Shown piece by piece: positions 43,112 through 53,042 of a stretch of 64,000 nucleotides of DNA. Source of the DNA: Erythrobacter sanguineus (GTDB lineage Bacteria > Pseudomonadota > Alphaproteobacteria > Sphingomonadales > Sphingomonadaceae); the NCBI GenBank assembly GCA_945878845.1, contig CAMCUB010000017.1, positions 1 through 64,000 on the forward strand, read 5' to 3'. The notes beneath the pieces were generated by a model, which was given only the letters and a program-made list of their open reading frames with translations, was not told the DNA's origin and did not search any database. Each line of letters opens with the position of its first letter. Position 1 is the stretch's first letter. Both the position numbers and the translations under genes were made by a program.

Positions 43112-43909
43112 TCAGAACTTGATCTGCGTGCCCACGTAGACGGCTTGGCTGTCCTGCACCGAATTGGTCAGCGGATCGAGCCGTTCGCGCTCCTGCGAGT
43201 AGCGCACGCCCGCGGTCACGTTGAGGTTGGGCGAGAGGCGGAAGCTGCCGCCGACGCCCACGGTCTGCTGCGCGGACGAATCGAGCGTGTTGGGCGAACG
43301 CCCGGCGATCTGCCGATCCTCAAGCTCGATCCGCGGCTGGAGGCGCGAGGGCTTGTCTTCGGCCTTGGGGCGCGACGGTTCGAACTGCGCGAGATCGGGC
43401 AGGGCGAGCTTCTGGACATTGGCCGAAAGGTCGACCGTGCGCGCGAAGCTCTTGTAGCCGCGCGCCGCGCCGAGCTGGAACTTGCCGACATCAAGCCCGG
43501 CGAGCGAAGCGGTGCCGCGGCCCGGGACGGCTTCGAGCGCCTTGCGCACCGAAATCGCGCGGACCGTGTCGTCATCGACGCGCACCGCTACCGTCACCGT
43601 GCGCTTGCCGGTGATCGGCGGGGCGCTGGAGGGGGTGAAGAACACGCCGCGCGCGCGGGCCTTGCCGGCGACGCGGGCGGCCAGTTCGGGATCGACCGAG
43701 GCGGGGGTGAAAGTCCCCAGACCCAGCGCATCGCGCCCGGCATCGGTGATCGCCGACGAAATCGCGGCGGTCTGCACCGGGGCAAACTGCCCGGCGAGCG
43801 CGAATCCGGCCGAGGGCACGGCCAGCGCGAGCACGCCGGACAGCGCGAGGAGCGACAGCGAGCGTTGCGCCCGCGCCCCCTTCGTCAACCTGTCCACCTT
43901 GCGTGCCAT
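43112..43909 (-). CDS. exported protein with outer-membrane-barrel-like C-terminus
   Basis: A 265-residue protein from ATG 43909. The signal peptide covers about 18-42 (LLALSGVLALAVPSAGFALA). The C-terminal 60 residues alternate polar and apolar residues and end VYVGTQIKF with a terminal Phe, as in outer-membrane barrels (GGSFRLSPNLNVTAGVRYSQ). The middle has no recognised domain. Longer upstream readings of this frame are rejected, because the added region has unusual composition. Confidence 0.7.
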   Translation of the reverse strand: MARKVDRLTKGARAQRSLSLLALSGVLALAVPSAGFALAGQFAPVQTAAISSAITDAGRDALGLGTFTPASVDPELAARVAGKARARGVFFTPSSAPPITGKRTVTVAVRVDDDTVRAISVRKALEAVPGRGTASLAGLDVGKFQLGAARGYKSFARTVDLSANVQKLALPDLAQFEPSRPKAEDKPSRLQPRIELEDRQIAGRSPNTLDSSAQQTVGVGGSFRLSPNLNVTAGVRYSQERERLDPLTNSVQDSQAVYVGTQIKF

Positions 43910-44252
43910 AACCGCTTTCGTTCCTGTTCCCGTGCCCGGACCTTGATTACACCGTCCTGGCAGACGCGACATTAACACTGGTTGAGTCGCGTTTCTTTTC
44001 GCCTTTATGTGTAGGCACTGGCCGGGGGCTTGCAATGATCTTGCCCCAAGCAATCCGGTTTCCTCGCCCACCTGTGGCACCATGCACACAGAAATCCTTG
44101 CATCCACGGACAATTCAGCCCCGGTAAAGCACGCATGCGCTCTTGCCGACGGGCGGACTTGCGCCGGGGGCGAAAGCGCCTTCGTGCTTGCCGCAAGGGG
44201 GCTTGCCACTATAGAGCGGGCCCGAGACATTAAGATTGAGGATGATCCGGCA
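43910..44252. other. 343-bp divergent intergenic region
   Basis: Between the exported barrel-like gene (minus) and the DUF3576 gene (plus). It holds the DUF3576 promoter candidate at 44188-44215 and a relatively T-rich patch near 43985-44005. I see no gene, tRNA or clear hairpin pair here. Confidence 0.5.
44188..44215 (+). promoter_or_regulatory. predicted promoter of the DUF3576 gene
   Basis: -35 TTGCCG (44188-44193), 16-bp spacer, -10 TATAGA (44210-44215), 37 bp before the GTG. The -10 is good, the -35 moderate. Confidence 0.5.
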
Positions 44253-44708
44253 GTGACACGCGCCCCTACCGCCCTTATCGGCCGCACCGTCGGCTATGCC
44301 ATGCTCGGCGCCGCGCTGGTCGGCCTTGCGGCCTGCGGCGGGCGTGACCGTCCGCGCACCGAACTCGCCGCCGCCCAGCTCAACACCATCGGGGTGAACG
44401 CCTATCTGTGGCGCGCGTCGCTCGAAACGGTGAGCTTCGCGCCGCTGCTTCAGGCCGACAGCGCCGGGGGCGTGATCGTCACCGACTGGTACACCAACCC
44501 GGCCAACCCGGGCGAGCGGGTCAAGCTGACCGTCACGATCCTCGACCAGGATCTGCGCGCCGATGCGCTGCGGGTCGCGGCGAGCCGTCAGGTCAACACC
44601 GACGGATCGTGGGTCGAAGCCCCGGTGCAGGCGGCGACGGTGCAGAAGCTCGAGGACATCATCCTCACCAAGGCCCGCGATCTGCGCCGTCAGTCGCTGG
44701 AATCCTGA
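44253..44708 (+). CDS. DUF3576 lipoprotein
   Basis: A 151-residue lipoprotein (VGLAAC, Cys28) from GTG 44253. The mature part carries the DUF3576 pattern: IGVNAYLWRASLETVSFAPL, then GVIVTDWYTNPANPGERVKL and DIILTKARDLRRQSL. The family occurs just before leuS in Sphingomonadales, as here (30 bp). GAGG lies about 11 nt before the start. The function is unknown; an envelope role is suggested by the lptE gene further down. Confidence 0.88.
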   Translation: MTRAPTALIGRTVGYAMLGAALVGLAACGGRDRPRTELAAAQLNTIGVNAYLWRASLETVSFAPLLQADSAGGVIVTDWYTNPANPGERVKLTVTILDQDLRADALRVAASRQVNTDGSWVEAPVQAATVQKLEDIILTKARDLRRQSLES

Positions 44709-44737
44709 GTCTTCCGCTTACCCACTGAAAGCCTTTC

Positions 44738-47278
44738 ATGACCGAGACCCGTTTCGACCCTGCCGTCGCCGATGAACGCTGGCAGCGTGCCTGGACGGAC
44801 GCGGGCACCTTCACCGCCGACAGCGACAGCCCCAAGCCCAAGAGCTACATCCTCGAGATGTTCCCCTATCCCTCGGGGCGCATCCACATGGGCCACGTGC
44901 GCAACTACACGATGGGCGACGTGCTGGCGCGCTACCAGAAGATGCGCGGGTTCGAAGTGCTGCACCCGATGGGGTGGGATGCCTTCGGGATGCCGGCCGA
45001 AAACGCCGCGATGGAAAAGGGCGTGCACCCCGGCGGCTGGACCCGCCAGAACATCGCCCAGATGAAGGCGCAATTGCAGCGCATCGGCTTCGCGCTCGAC
45101 TGGACCCGCGAATTCGCCACCTGCGATCCCGAATATTACGGCCACGAACAGGCGCTGTTCCTCGACCTGTACGAAGCGGGCCTCGTCTACCGCAAGGAAT
45201 CGACGGTCAACTGGGACCCGGTCGACATGACGGTTCTGGCGAATGAGCAGGTGATCGACGGCAAGGGCTGGCGCTCGGGCGCGGAGGTCGAGAAGCGCAA
45301 GCTGAACCAGTGGTTCCTGAAGATCACCGATTTTGCGGATGATCTGCTGGAGGGCCTCGGCAAGCTCGAGGACTGGCCCGAGAAGGTTCGCCTGATGCAG
45401 GAGAACTGGATCGGCAAGTCGCAGGGGCTCGAGTTCTCGTTTGACCTCAGCGACGGCGGCAAGCTCCCCGTCTACACCACGCGCCCCGACACGATCTTCG
45501 GCGCGAGCTTCTGTGCGATTGCCGCCGATCACCCGATTGCCCAAGGGCTGGCGGGCGATCCGGAAGTCGCTGCCTTCATCGAGGCGTGCAAGCGCGGCGG
45601 GACCAAGGCGGCGGAAGTCGAGACGGCGGAGAAGCTGGGTTATAGCACCGTGATCACCGCGCGCCACCCCTTCACCGGTGAACCGCTCCCGCTCTTCATC
45701 GCCAATTTTGTGCTGATGGAATACGGCACCGGCGCCGTCATGGGCGTGCCGGGGCATGACCAGCGCGACTTCGAATTCGCCACCAAATACGAACTGCCGA
45801 TCATGCGCGTCGTCGCCAGCGATCCCGCCCGCGCGGACGAGCCCTTCAAGGGCGAGGCCGAGGCGGGCGACGGGGTGATCGTCAATAGCGATTTCCTCAA
45901 CGGCATGAGCGTCGAGGACGCCAAGCAGGCCGTCATCACCCGCGCCGAAAGCGGCGGCTGGGGCGAGGGCCGCACCGTGTGGCGGCTGCGCGACTGGGGC
46001 GTCAGCCGCCAGCGCTATTGGGGCACGCCGATCCCCTTCATCCATTGCGATGCCTGCGGCGTGGTGCCGGTGCCCAAGGACCAGCTGCCCGTCACCCTGC
46101 CCGAGGATGTCAGCTTCGAGATCCCCGGCAACCCGCTCGAACGCCACCCGACCTGGAAGCACGTCGATTGCCCCAAGTGCGGCGCGGCGGCTCGGCGTGA
46201 GACCGATACGCTCGACACCTTCGTCGATAGCTCGTGGTATTTCCTGCGCTTCGCCAGCCAGCCCGCCGACCGGCCCTTCGACCCGGAGGAAGTCGCCAAG
46301 TGGATGCCGGTGCAGCACTATATCGGCGGCATCGAGCACGCGATCCTGCACCTGCTCTACGCCCGCTTCTGGACCCGCGCGCTCGCCCACATCGGCAAGA
46401 TCAGCGTGCAGGAGCCCTTCGCGGCGCTGTTCACCCAAGGCATGGTGACGCACGAGACCTATAGCCGCATCGACGAGACGCGCGGTGTGCCGGTGTTCTT
46501 CGGCCCCGAGGAGGTCGACCGCACCTCCGAGGGCGCGACGCTGCTGGCGGACAGCGCCGCGGTCGAAGTCGGCCGCGTCATTAAGATGTCGAAGTCGAAG
46601 AAGAACGTCGTCGACCCCGATGCGATCATCGCTCGCCACGGGGCGGATGCGGTGCGCTGGTTCATGCTCTCCGATTCGCCGCCCGAGCGCGACCTGCCGT
46701 GGTCTGACGCCGGGATCGAGGGCTGCGCGCGCTTCGTCCAGCGGTTGTGGCGGCTGTTTGGGCAGGTCGGCGCGGGCGGGGCCGGGGCCGACGCCCAGAC
46801 CGACCGCGCGCTCGAACGCAAGACCCACCAGACCATCGCCGCCATCGCCGAGGACATCGAGGCGCTGAGCTTCAACAAGGCGGTCGCGCGGATCTACGAA
46901 CTGGTCGGCGCAACCGAGAAGGCCGAGCTGTCCGCCAGCCGCTCCGAGGCGATCCGCACGCTGATGGTACTGGTCGCGCCGATGATGCCGCACCTTGCGG
47001 AAGAGGCGTGGGACGCTCGCACCGGTGGCCAGTTTGGCCTTGTCGCCGATGCGCCATGGCCCGCCGTCGACCCCGCGCTGCTGGTCGATGACGAGGTCAC
47101 CATCGCGATCCAGCACATGGGCAAGCTGCGCGACACCGTCACCGCGCCGAAGGGGGCTTCCAAGGAAGACCTCGAAGCGCTGGCGATGGCTTCCGCCAAC
47201 CTGCAGCGCTCATTGGATGGCGCGGCAGTGCGCAAGGTGATTGTCGTGCCCGACCGATTGGTGAATATCGTCACCTGA
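44738..47278 (+). CDS. leuS: leucyl-tRNA synthetase
   Basis: An 846-residue class I aminoacyl-tRNA synthetase. The HIGH-type motif is HMGH in [19 protein letters not shown], the KMSKS motif is [12 protein letters not shown], and the editing domain (about 220-420) includes [11 protein letters not shown]. Length is normal. The stop overlaps the lptE start by one base (TGATG), which couples translation and LPS transport. Confidence 0.99.
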   Translation: MTETRFDPAVADERWQRAWTDAGTFTADSDSPKPKSYILEMFPYPSGRIHMGHVRNYTMGDVLARYQKMRGFEVLHPMGWDAFGMPAENAAMEKGVHPGGWTRQNIAQMKAQLQRIGFALDWTREFATCDPEYYGHEQALFLDLYEAGLVYRKESTVNWDPVDMTVLANEQVIDGKGWRSGAEVEKRKLNQWFLKITDFADDLLEGLGKLEDWPEKVRLMQENWIGKSQGLEFSFDLSDGGKLPVYTTRPDTIFGASFCAIAADHPIAQGLAGDPEVAAFIEACKRGGTKAAEVETAEKLGYSTVITARHPFTGEPLPLFIANFVLMEYGTGAVMGVPGHDQRDFEFATKYELPIMRVVASDPARADEPFKGEAEAGDGVIVNSDFLNGMSVEDAKQAVITRAESGGWGEGRTVWRLRDWGVSRQRYWGTPIPFIHCDACGVVPVPKDQLPVTLPEDVSFEIPGNPLERHPTWKHVDCPKCGAAARRETDTLDTFVDSSWYFLRFASQPADRPFDPEEVAKWMPVQHYIGGIEHAILHLLYARFWTRALAHIGKISVQEPFAALFTQGMVTHETYSRIDETRGVPVFFGPEEVDRTSEGATLLADSAAVEVGRVIKMSKSKKNVVDPDAIIARHGADAVRWFMLSDSPPERDLPWSDAGIEGCARFVQRLWRLFGQVGAGGAGADAQTDRALERKTHQTIAAIAEDIEALSFNKAVARIYELVGATEKAELSASRSEAIRTLMVLVAPMMPHLAEEAWDARTGGQFGLVADAPWPAVDPALLVDDEVTIAIQHMGKLRDTVTAPKGASKEDLEALAMASANLQRSLDGAAVRKVIVVPDRLVNIVT

Positions 47279-47793
47279 TGCGGATTCTCCTGATCCTCGC
47301 GGCCTCGCTGGCCCTCTCCGCCTGCGGCCTGACGCCGATGTATGCGGGCGGGGCGCAGTCGGCCTCGGCGCAGGGGCTGGCCGCGGTCGATGTGCCCGCA
47401 ATTCAGGGGCGCGGCGGCTGGCTGGTGAAAAACGCGCTCGACGCGCGGCTCGGGGTCGCGGGCCAAGCGACGCCGCAATACCGGCTCGACGTGCGGCTCG
47501 ACGATTCGCTCGAGGCCTTGGGCGTTCTCAACGACGACACCATCAGCCGCGAACGCCGCGTGCTGCGCGCGCGTTTCCAGCTGGTCGATCTGGCGAGCGG
47601 CGCGGTGCTGCTCGATGCGACTGCGGGCTCGGACGCGGGGATCGACGTGGTGTCCTCCGAATATGCCACCATCGCCGCCGAGCAGAAGGCGCTGGAAAAC
47701 CTCGCGGTTGAGGTCGCCGACCGCGTGGCGACGCAAGTTGCACTGACCCTCAGGGCGCAGCGCGCCGCGCCCGCCGCCACCAATCAGCCGTGA
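47278..47793 (+). CDS. lptE: LPS assembly lipoprotein LptE
   Basis: A 171-residue outer-membrane lipoprotein (LSAC, Cys16) that plugs LptD in LPS export. Typical features are GLTPMYAGG just after the lipobox, a beta-rich middle (YRLDVRLDDSLEALGVLND, RARFQLVDLASGAVLLD) and a C-terminal helix. It overlaps leuS by 1 bp and holA by 4 bp. LptD is not in the window. Confidence 0.9.
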   Translation: MRILLILAASLALSACGLTPMYAGGAQSASAQGLAAVDVPAIQGRGGWLVKNALDARLGVAGQATPQYRLDVRLDDSLEALGVLNDDTISRERRVLRARFQLVDLASGAVLLDATAGSDAGIDVVSSEYATIAAEQKALENLAVEVADRVATQVALTLRAQRAAPAATNQP

Positions 47794-48854
47794 AGGCGAC
47801 CCAGAAGGACTTTTTGCGCGGCGTTCCGGCGGGCGCTGCCTCCTGCCGCATCTTCTTCTTCTGCGGGCCCGACGAGGCCGGGGCCAGCGCCGCCGCACAA
47901 CGCCTCGCCGCCGCGCTTCCCGATCCGGGCGAGCGGATCGAGCTGTCCGGCGCCGACTTGAAGCGCGATCCCGCCCTGCTGGGCGACGAGGCGCGCTCGG
48001 CCTCGCTGTTCGGCGGCAGCCGCCACATCTGGGTGCGCGCCAGCGGCGATGATGCCCACGATGCCTTGCAGATCCTGATCGAGACCGCCGAGGCCGGTGC
48101 GGGCGAGGCGGCGCCGGTGATCATCGTCGCCACCAGCGCGACCGACAAGTCGCGCACCGCCAAGCTGCTGGAAAAGCGGAAAGATGCGCTCGTCGCGATG
48201 TTTTACCAGCCCGAGCTCAAGGACGCAGCCCAAGCGGTGCGGGGGATGGCGGACGCGGCGGGGCTGCGATTGGGCGGAGACCTCGCCGAACGCATCGCGC
48301 GCTGCGCCGGGCTCGACGTGCGGCTCGCCCAGTCGGAGATCGACAAGCTCGCGCTTTACGTGGACGCCGACCCGCAGGCCCCGCGCCCCGCTAGCATCGA
48401 AGATCACGCCGCGATCGGCGCGTCGACCGAGGAGGACGGTTTCGCTCCGCTGGTCAATGCCGTGCTCGGCGGCGAGACCGCGAAGATCGCGGGCGAGGTG
48501 AGGCGCATGCGCGAGCTTGGCCTCAATCCCGTCGGCGTCGCGCTGGCGCTTGAACGGCGGGCCGCGCAGCTGGCGCAGATCGCTGCCTTTCTCGGCCCGC
48601 GCGGCAGCTTCGAGCAGATCGACAAGGGCGCCGAGATGCGGCTCGGCATCTTCTTCCGCGAAAAGCGCGACATCGCCCAGCAATACAAGCGCTGGACGCA
48701 GGCCGCCGGGCGAGGGAGCCGCGAGACACGGCTCGACCGGCTAATCCCGCGACTCACCGCATTGCACCGCAACCTGATCGCCAACAGCCAGGCCGCCGAG
48801 CTGCTGCTGGCCCAGGAGTTGGCCGAAATTGGCCGTTTTGCCGCGAAGCGGTAG
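47790..48854 (+). CDS. holA: DNA polymerase III subunit delta
   Basis: A 354-residue clamp-loader subunit that opens the sliding clamp. GTG 47790 overlaps the lptE stop by 4 bp. Recognisable parts: FFCGPDEAGAS near the start (the Rossmann-like first domain), NALLGETAKIAGEV-like region VNAVLGGETAKIAGEVRRM, and LTALHRNLIANSQAAELLL at the end. Gene order leuS-lptE-holA is widespread in Proteobacteria. Confidence 0.93.
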   Translation: MKATQKDFLRGVPAGAASCRIFFFCGPDEAGASAAAQRLAAALPDPGERIELSGADLKRDPALLGDEARSASLFGGSRHIWVRASGDDAHDALQILIETAEAGAGEAAPVIIVATSATDKSRTAKLLEKRKDALVAMFYQPELKDAAQAVRGMADAAGLRLGGDLAERIARCAGLDVRLAQSEIDKLALYVDADPQAPRPASIEDHAAIGASTEEDGFAPLVNAVLGGETAKIAGEVRRMRELGLNPVGVALALERRAAQLAQIAAFLGPRGSFEQIDKGAEMRLGIFFREKRDIAQQYKRWTQAAGRGSRETRLDRLIPRLTALHRNLIANSQAAELLLAQELAEIGRFAAKR

Positions 48855-48963
48855 CAAAATGTGACAAACTGCATTTCGCAGTCGCACAATTTACTTCTTT
48901 ATCTGTTATCACGAAATCTACACCACGAACCGCAAGGGTCGCCCCTTTGGGGGAAGGGCTTTC

Positions 48964-50367
48964 ATGAACCGCGCTACGCCGAAACTGCTGGATGCGATAC
49001 GCCACCAGTCTGTTGAAAGCAGGGTTGCCCCGTCGCTCGAGCGGCGGCGTCTGCGCGCGTATGTGACGATGCTGCTGGTGGACGGCGCGGTGTTCCACTT
49101 CTGCTTCGCGCTCGCCGCGCTGATCTGGGAAGGGGACTGGGCCCAGAATCGCGCCATGATCACCGCTCAGGTGATGCTGCCGGTGTTCTTCACGATCGCG
49201 CTCTACAACGGCGCCTATGGCCTCAAGGCGCTGGACAGCTGGACCTTCGCCGCGCGCCAGGGGCTGATCGCGCTGGGTATCTCGGCGGCGCTGGTCAACT
49301 TCGTGGGTTTCTACACCAAGTCCAACGGCGAATTCTCGCGCGGGGTGACGACGCTGGGCCTGCTGCTTGTCGCGGTGCTGCTGGTGGCGATGCGCCGCGT
49401 TGTGGCGATCATCATCGCGGCCCGCTGGGGCGGGCGGGTGAGCAACCGGCTGGTGATCGACGACGGCGGCTCGAGCTTCGCCTTTGAGGGCGCGGACCGC
49501 ATTTCGGCCGCCGATTACAACCTCGATCCGAGCAGCCATGATCCCTTCATGCTCGACCGGCTCGGCAAGCTGCTGCGCAATCAGGATCAGGTGGTGGTGA
49601 GCTGTCCGCAGGAGCGCCGGCAGGACTGGGCGTTCCTGCTCAAGTGCGCGGGCGTCTATGGCGAGATCGTCAGCGAACCGGCGCATGTGCTGGGCGCGGT
49701 CGGGGTGCACCGTTACGACGTGCTCGACCGCACCACGCTGGTGGTCTCGACCGGCCCGCTCGGCCTGCGCGCGCGCATCCTCAAGCGCGCCTTCGATGTT
49801 GCGGTGGCGCTGGGCGGGCTGATCGCGCTCTCGCCGCTGCTGCTGGTGATCGCGGTGCTGATCAAGCTCGAGGATCGCGGCCCGGTGCTGTTCATCCAGC
49901 GCCGTCTGGGTCGCGGCAACCAGTTCTTCGACATGTTCAAGTTCCGCTCGATGCGCGAGGAGAAGCTCGATCACGACGGCAACCGTTCAGCCTCGCGCGA
50001 TGATGACCGCATTACCCGGATCGGCGCCTTCATCCGCCGCACCAGCATCGACGAGCTGCCGCAGCTGCTCAACGTGCTGAAGGGCGACATGTCGATAGTC
50101 GGCCCGCGCCCGCACGCGCTCGGCAGCCGGGCGAACAACAAGTATTTCTGGGACATCGACCGCCAGTACTGGCAGCGCCACTGCCTCAAGCCGGGTCTGA
50201 CCGGCCTTGCTCAGGTGCGTGGTCACCGCGGCGCGACCGATCACGAGAAGGACCTGACCGACCGCTTGCAGTCGGACCTTGAGTATATCGCGGGCTGGTC
50301 GCTGCGCCGCGACATGGGGATCGTTGTGCGCACCGCGATGGTGCTGACGCACAAGAACGCGTTCTAG
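48964..50367 (+). CDS. exopolysaccharide-initiating sugar phosphate transferase
   Basis: A 467-residue PglC/WbaP-type polyprenyl glycosylphosphotransferase. Four to five membrane segments in the first 150 residues, then a cytosolic Rossmann-like part, then the transferase domain (about 270-467): KRAFDVAVALGGLIALSPLL, QRRLGRGNQFFDMFKFRSM, RTSIDELPQLLNVLKGDMSIVGPRP. It links a sugar-1-phosphate to undecaprenyl phosphate at the start of exopolysaccharide or glycan synthesis. A T-rich 100-bp leader precedes it, with the ribosome site GGGGAAGGG. Confidence 0.95.
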   Translation: MNRATPKLLDAIRHQSVESRVAPSLERRRLRAYVTMLLVDGAVFHFCFALAALIWEGDWAQNRAMITAQVMLPVFFTIALYNGAYGLKALDSWTFAARQGLIALGISAALVNFVGFYTKSNGEFSRGVTTLGLLLVAVLLVAMRRVVAIIIAARWGGRVSNRLVIDDGGSSFAFEGADRISAADYNLDPSSHDPFMLDRLGKLLRNQDQVVVSCPQERRQDWAFLLKCAGVYGEIVSEPAHVLGAVGVHRYDVLDRTTLVVSTGPLGLRARILKRAFDVAVALGGLIALSPLLLVIAVLIKLEDRGPVLFIQRRLGRGNQFFDMFKFRSMREEKLDHDGNRSASRDDDRITRIGAFIRRTSIDELPQLLNVLKGDMSIVGPRPHALGSRANNKYFWDIDRQYWQRHCLKPGLTGLAQVRGHRGATDHEKDLTDRLQSDLEYIAGWSLRRDMGIVVRTAMVLTHKNAF

Positions 50368-50955
50368 TTAGTTCTTCTTCTCGCCCTGCGGCACCGCGAA
50401 GGTGCCCGTGACCCGGCCGCCGCGCGAAGGCTGGCCCGGCGTCGCCGAAGATCCGCCCGCCGCGCTGCCGTCAACGGTCGAAAGCCCGCTGTCGAGGTCG
50501 ATCACCAGCCGCCCGCCATTGAGCGTGTCACTGCCGCGGCGAAGCGCGACATTGCCTGCCATGGTGATGATCCGGCGGCCGAAATCATAGACCGCACTGT
50601 CGCCGCTCGCGCGCTCGTCGCCGCGGGTGATGATAACGCCGCCAGTGGCGGTGATGCGCTGGATCTCGAGCTGGCCGCCGGCATCGGTGAAATTCACCAG
50701 CATCCGGTCGGACTGGACGCGCAGGCCCGCCTGAGTGACAATCACCCCGCCGCTGGCAATCGCCTGGTTGCCGCGATCGTCGAGCACGAACTTGCCCGCG
50801 TCATAGGTCACCGGCGCGCGCGAATCGTGGCGCGCGATGCCTTGCGCGGCGAGGCTCATCCCCCCTGCCAGCGCCGCAGTGAGCGCGAAGCCGCCGATGC
50901 CCCAGGCGAGAGCGAGGCGGCCGAGCGGGGTTCGGGTTTTGGTCGTTTCAGGCAT
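50368..50955 (-). CDS. lptA: LPS transport periplasmic protein LptA
   Basis: A 195-residue periplasmic bridge protein of the OstA family. One membrane/signal segment at about 15-40 is followed by the beta-jellyroll repeat pattern with A-x-G-G-V motifs (QAIASGGVIVTQAGLRVQSDRM, ITATGGVIITRGDERASGDSAVYD, MAGNVALRRGSDTLNGGRL). The basic tail ends PQGEKKN. ATG 50955 shares one base with the lptC stop. Confidence 0.93.
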   Translation of the reverse strand: MPETTKTRTPLGRLALAWGIGGFALTAALAGGMSLAAQGIARHDSRAPVTYDAGKFVLDDRGNQAIASGGVIVTQAGLRVQSDRMLVNFTDAGGQLEIQRITATGGVIITRGDERASGDSAVYDFGRRIITMAGNVALRRGSDTLNGGRLVIDLDSGLSTVDGSAAGGSSATPGQPSRGGRVTGTFAVPQGEKKN

Positions 50956-51620
50956 CACGGCATCCTCAGCTGGCCGGGAATCATGGTGAAGCGGGCATTG
51001 CCCTCGAGCGTGATCGTGCGCGCGCCCAGATCGGCGCTCAGGGTGTTGGCCGAGAAGGTCCCGGCCGGGATCTCGCCCTTCACCCCTGCCGAGCCGCGCA
51101 TGGTGCGCGCCTTAAGGTCGACCGAGACGCCGCTGGCGGTCATCGCATAGCCGTCGGACGTGCTGAGGCGGACCAGGCCGTCGACCTGCACGGTCTCGGC
51201 ATTGATGTCATAGGTGCCGCCATCGGCCGCAAGCCGCGCGGGGCCGTCAGCGAGCAGCAGCTGGGCGACGAGGTCCTGCATCCGCACCAGACCCTCGGCG
51301 CTCGAGCGCTGCACTGCCTCGCCTGCCAGCACCGAGAAGGGCCGCCCCTGATTGTCGCGTCCGCGATACATGGCGTTGTCGACCGACAGGCGCTCGTCGA
51401 TCAGCGCGACCTTGTTGCGATCGAGCAGGAAGCTGACCTCTCCGCGCGGGCTCAGCGGCGTGATGATCATCAGCGCGGCGAGTACTCCCACCCCCATAGG
51501 CAGCACCCGGGCGAGCACCCGCACCAGCCGGTCATGCGAGCCGCCGGGCGCGGCGAAGGTCTGCCGCCGGCTGCGAAGCGCGCGCGCCTCAGAGGTTTCG
51601 ATGGCTTGCTCGGGGGACAT
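50955..51620 (-). CDS. lptC: LPS export ABC transporter periplasmic protein LptC
   Basis: A 221-residue bitopic protein. The cytosolic start (MSPEQAIETSEARALRSRRQ) and one membrane segment (about 40-62, LPMGVGVLAALMIITPLSP) precede a periplasmic LptC fold (ATMRGRDNQGRPFSVLAGEAV-like pattern from MYRGRDNQGRPFS, and FSANTLSADLGARTITLEGN). LptC docks onto LptBFG and hands LPS to LptA. It is one base from lptA and 37 bp after rnd. Confidence 0.9.
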   Translation of the reverse strand: MSPEQAIETSEARALRSRRQTFAAPGGSHDRLVRVLARVLPMGVGVLAALMIITPLSPRGEVSFLLDRNKVALIDERLSVDNAMYRGRDNQGRPFSVLAGEAVQRSSAEGLVRMQDLVAQLLLADGPARLAADGGTYDINAETVQVDGLVRLSTSDGYAMTASGVSVDLKARTMRGSAGVKGEIPAGTFSANTLSADLGARTITLEGNARFTMIPGQLRMP

Positions 51621-51657
51621 GATCGGGAGGTGTGCCTGAGGCGTCCTTAGTCTTGGC

Positions 51658-52278
51658 TTACATGTGGCTGAAGATGTCGCTCTCGGCCCAGCCGGCGATG
51701 TCGAGCAGCGCGCGGGTGGGCAAGAAGTCGAAGCACGCCTGCGCAATCTCCGTGCGCCCCTCGCGCTCCAGCCGGGTGGCAAGCTCGGCGCGCAGGCGGT
51801 GGAGGTAGCGCACGTCGGAAGCGGCGTAATCGCGCTGCGGCTCGGTGATCACCGGCCCGCCCCAGTCGGAGGACTGCTGCTGCTTGGAGATCGATTCGCC
51901 GAGCAGTTCCTCGACAAGGTTCTTGAGGCCGTGGCGGTCGGTATAGGTGCGGGTCAGCTTGCTCGCGATCTTGGTGCAGAACACTGGCCCCGCCATCACG
52001 CCGAGGTAGTAATGGATCGCGGCAAGATCGAACCGCCCGAAGTGGTAGATCTTCTCGCGCGCCGGATCGCCGAGGATCGCCTTCAGATTGGGCGCGTCAT
52101 ACGAACTGCCCGGATTGAAGCGCACCAGATGCTCGTCGCCCGAACCATCGGAGATCTGCACCACGCACAATCGGTCGCGGTGGGTGATGAGGCCCATGGT
52201 CTCGGTATCGACCGCCAGCGCGGCAGAACCGGCCAGAACGCCTGCGGGAAGGTCTTCTTCGTGAAAGTGCACAGCCAT
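51658..52278 (-). CDS. rnd: ribonuclease D (short form)
   Basis: A 206-residue DEDD-family 3'-5' exonuclease without an HRDC domain. Catalytic residues are in LAVDTETMGL (DxE), HFGRFDLAAI (D) and DYAASDVRYLHRLR (YxxxD). It trims RNA 3' ends, for instance in tRNA maturation. The order rnd-lptC-lptA is conserved in alphaproteobacteria. It diverges from ung across 80 bp. Confidence 0.95.
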   Translation of the reverse strand: MAVHFHEEDLPAGVLAGSAALAVDTETMGLITHRDRLCVVQISDGSGDEHLVRFNPGSSYDAPNLKAILGDPAREKIYHFGRFDLAAIHYYLGVMAGPVFCTKIASKLTRTYTDRHGLKNLVEELLGESISKQQQSSDWGGPVITEPQRDYAASDVRYLHRLRAELATRLEREGRTEIAQACFDFLPTRALLDIAGWAESDIFSHM

Positions 52279-52358
52279 GGCCCGTGCCCTACGCGCATTG
52301 GGGAAAGAGGGGAAGGGCCGAGTGGCGCGGGCGGCGCGGGTGGCCTAGCCTTGCAGCC

Positions 52359-53042
52359 ATGTCGGAAAGCATCCCCGAAAGCTGGCGCGCCGTTCTCGAG
52401 CCGGCCCTCGCCACCCCCGAGGCGAGGAAGCTTGGCGGCTGGCTCAAGGCCGAGGAAGCCGCGGGCAAGCAGGTCTATCCGCCGCGCGGCACGCGGCTTG
52501 CCGCACTGGCGCTGACCCCGCTGGAGGCGGTGCGCTGCGTGATCCTCGGGCAGGATCCTTATCACGGGCCCGGACAGGCGCATGGGCTGGCGTTTTCGGT
52601 GCAGGCGGGGGTCAAGCCGCCGCCCAGCCTCGTCAACATCTACAAGGAGCTGGAGAGCGACCTCGGCCTGCCGCGCGCCGCATCGGGCGATCTGACCCCG
52701 TGGGCGCAGCAGGGGGTGCTGCTGCTCAACAACACGCTGACGGTCGAGGCGGGACTGGCGGGGAGCCATGCCGGGCGCGGGTGGGACGCGATCACCGACG
52801 CTTGCGTGGCGGCGGTGGCGGCGCGGGATGAGCCGACGGTGTTTATCCTGTGGGGCAGCCACGCGCGCAAAAAGGCGAGCCGCGTGCCCGCCCTCGCAAG
52901 GGCCCCACATCATCTGATAGTCGCCTCGGCCCACCCCAGCCCGTTATCGGCGCATAACGGCTTCTTCGGCTCGTGCCCCTTCAGCCAGACCAATGCCTTT
53001 CTGGAAGAGGCGGGGCGCGACAGCATCGACTGGAGGATTTGA
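52359..53042 (+). CDS. ung: uracil-DNA glycosylase
   Basis: A 227-residue family 1 UDG that excises uracil from DNA. The catalytic water-activating motif GQDPYHGPGQAHGLAFSV and the Leu-intercalation motif HPSPLSAHNGFFG are both present. Start ATG 52359 gives MSESIPESWRAVL. The stop shares a base with the crotonase ATG. Confidence 0.98.
   Translation: MSESIPESWRAVLEPALATPEARKLGGWLKAEEAAGKQVYPPRGTRLAALALTPLEAVRCVILGQDPYHGPGQAHGLAFSVQAGVKPPPSLVNIYKELESDLGLPRAASGDLTPWAQQGVLLLNNTLTVEAGLAGSHAGRGWDAITDACVAAVAARDEPTVFILWGSHARKKASRVPALARAPHHLIVASAHPSPLSAHNGFFGSCPFSQTNAFLEEAGRDSIDWRI

Noticed and set aside
43112..44287. Longer reading of the exported barrel-like gene from 44287
   Set aside because: The added 126 codons cross the divergent promoter region and contain no signal peptide, whereas ATG 43909 opens a proper leader.
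44690..47116. Antisense ORF of 808 residues opposite leuS
   Set aside because: leuS is certain on the plus strand; the antisense frame is a GC-driven shadow.
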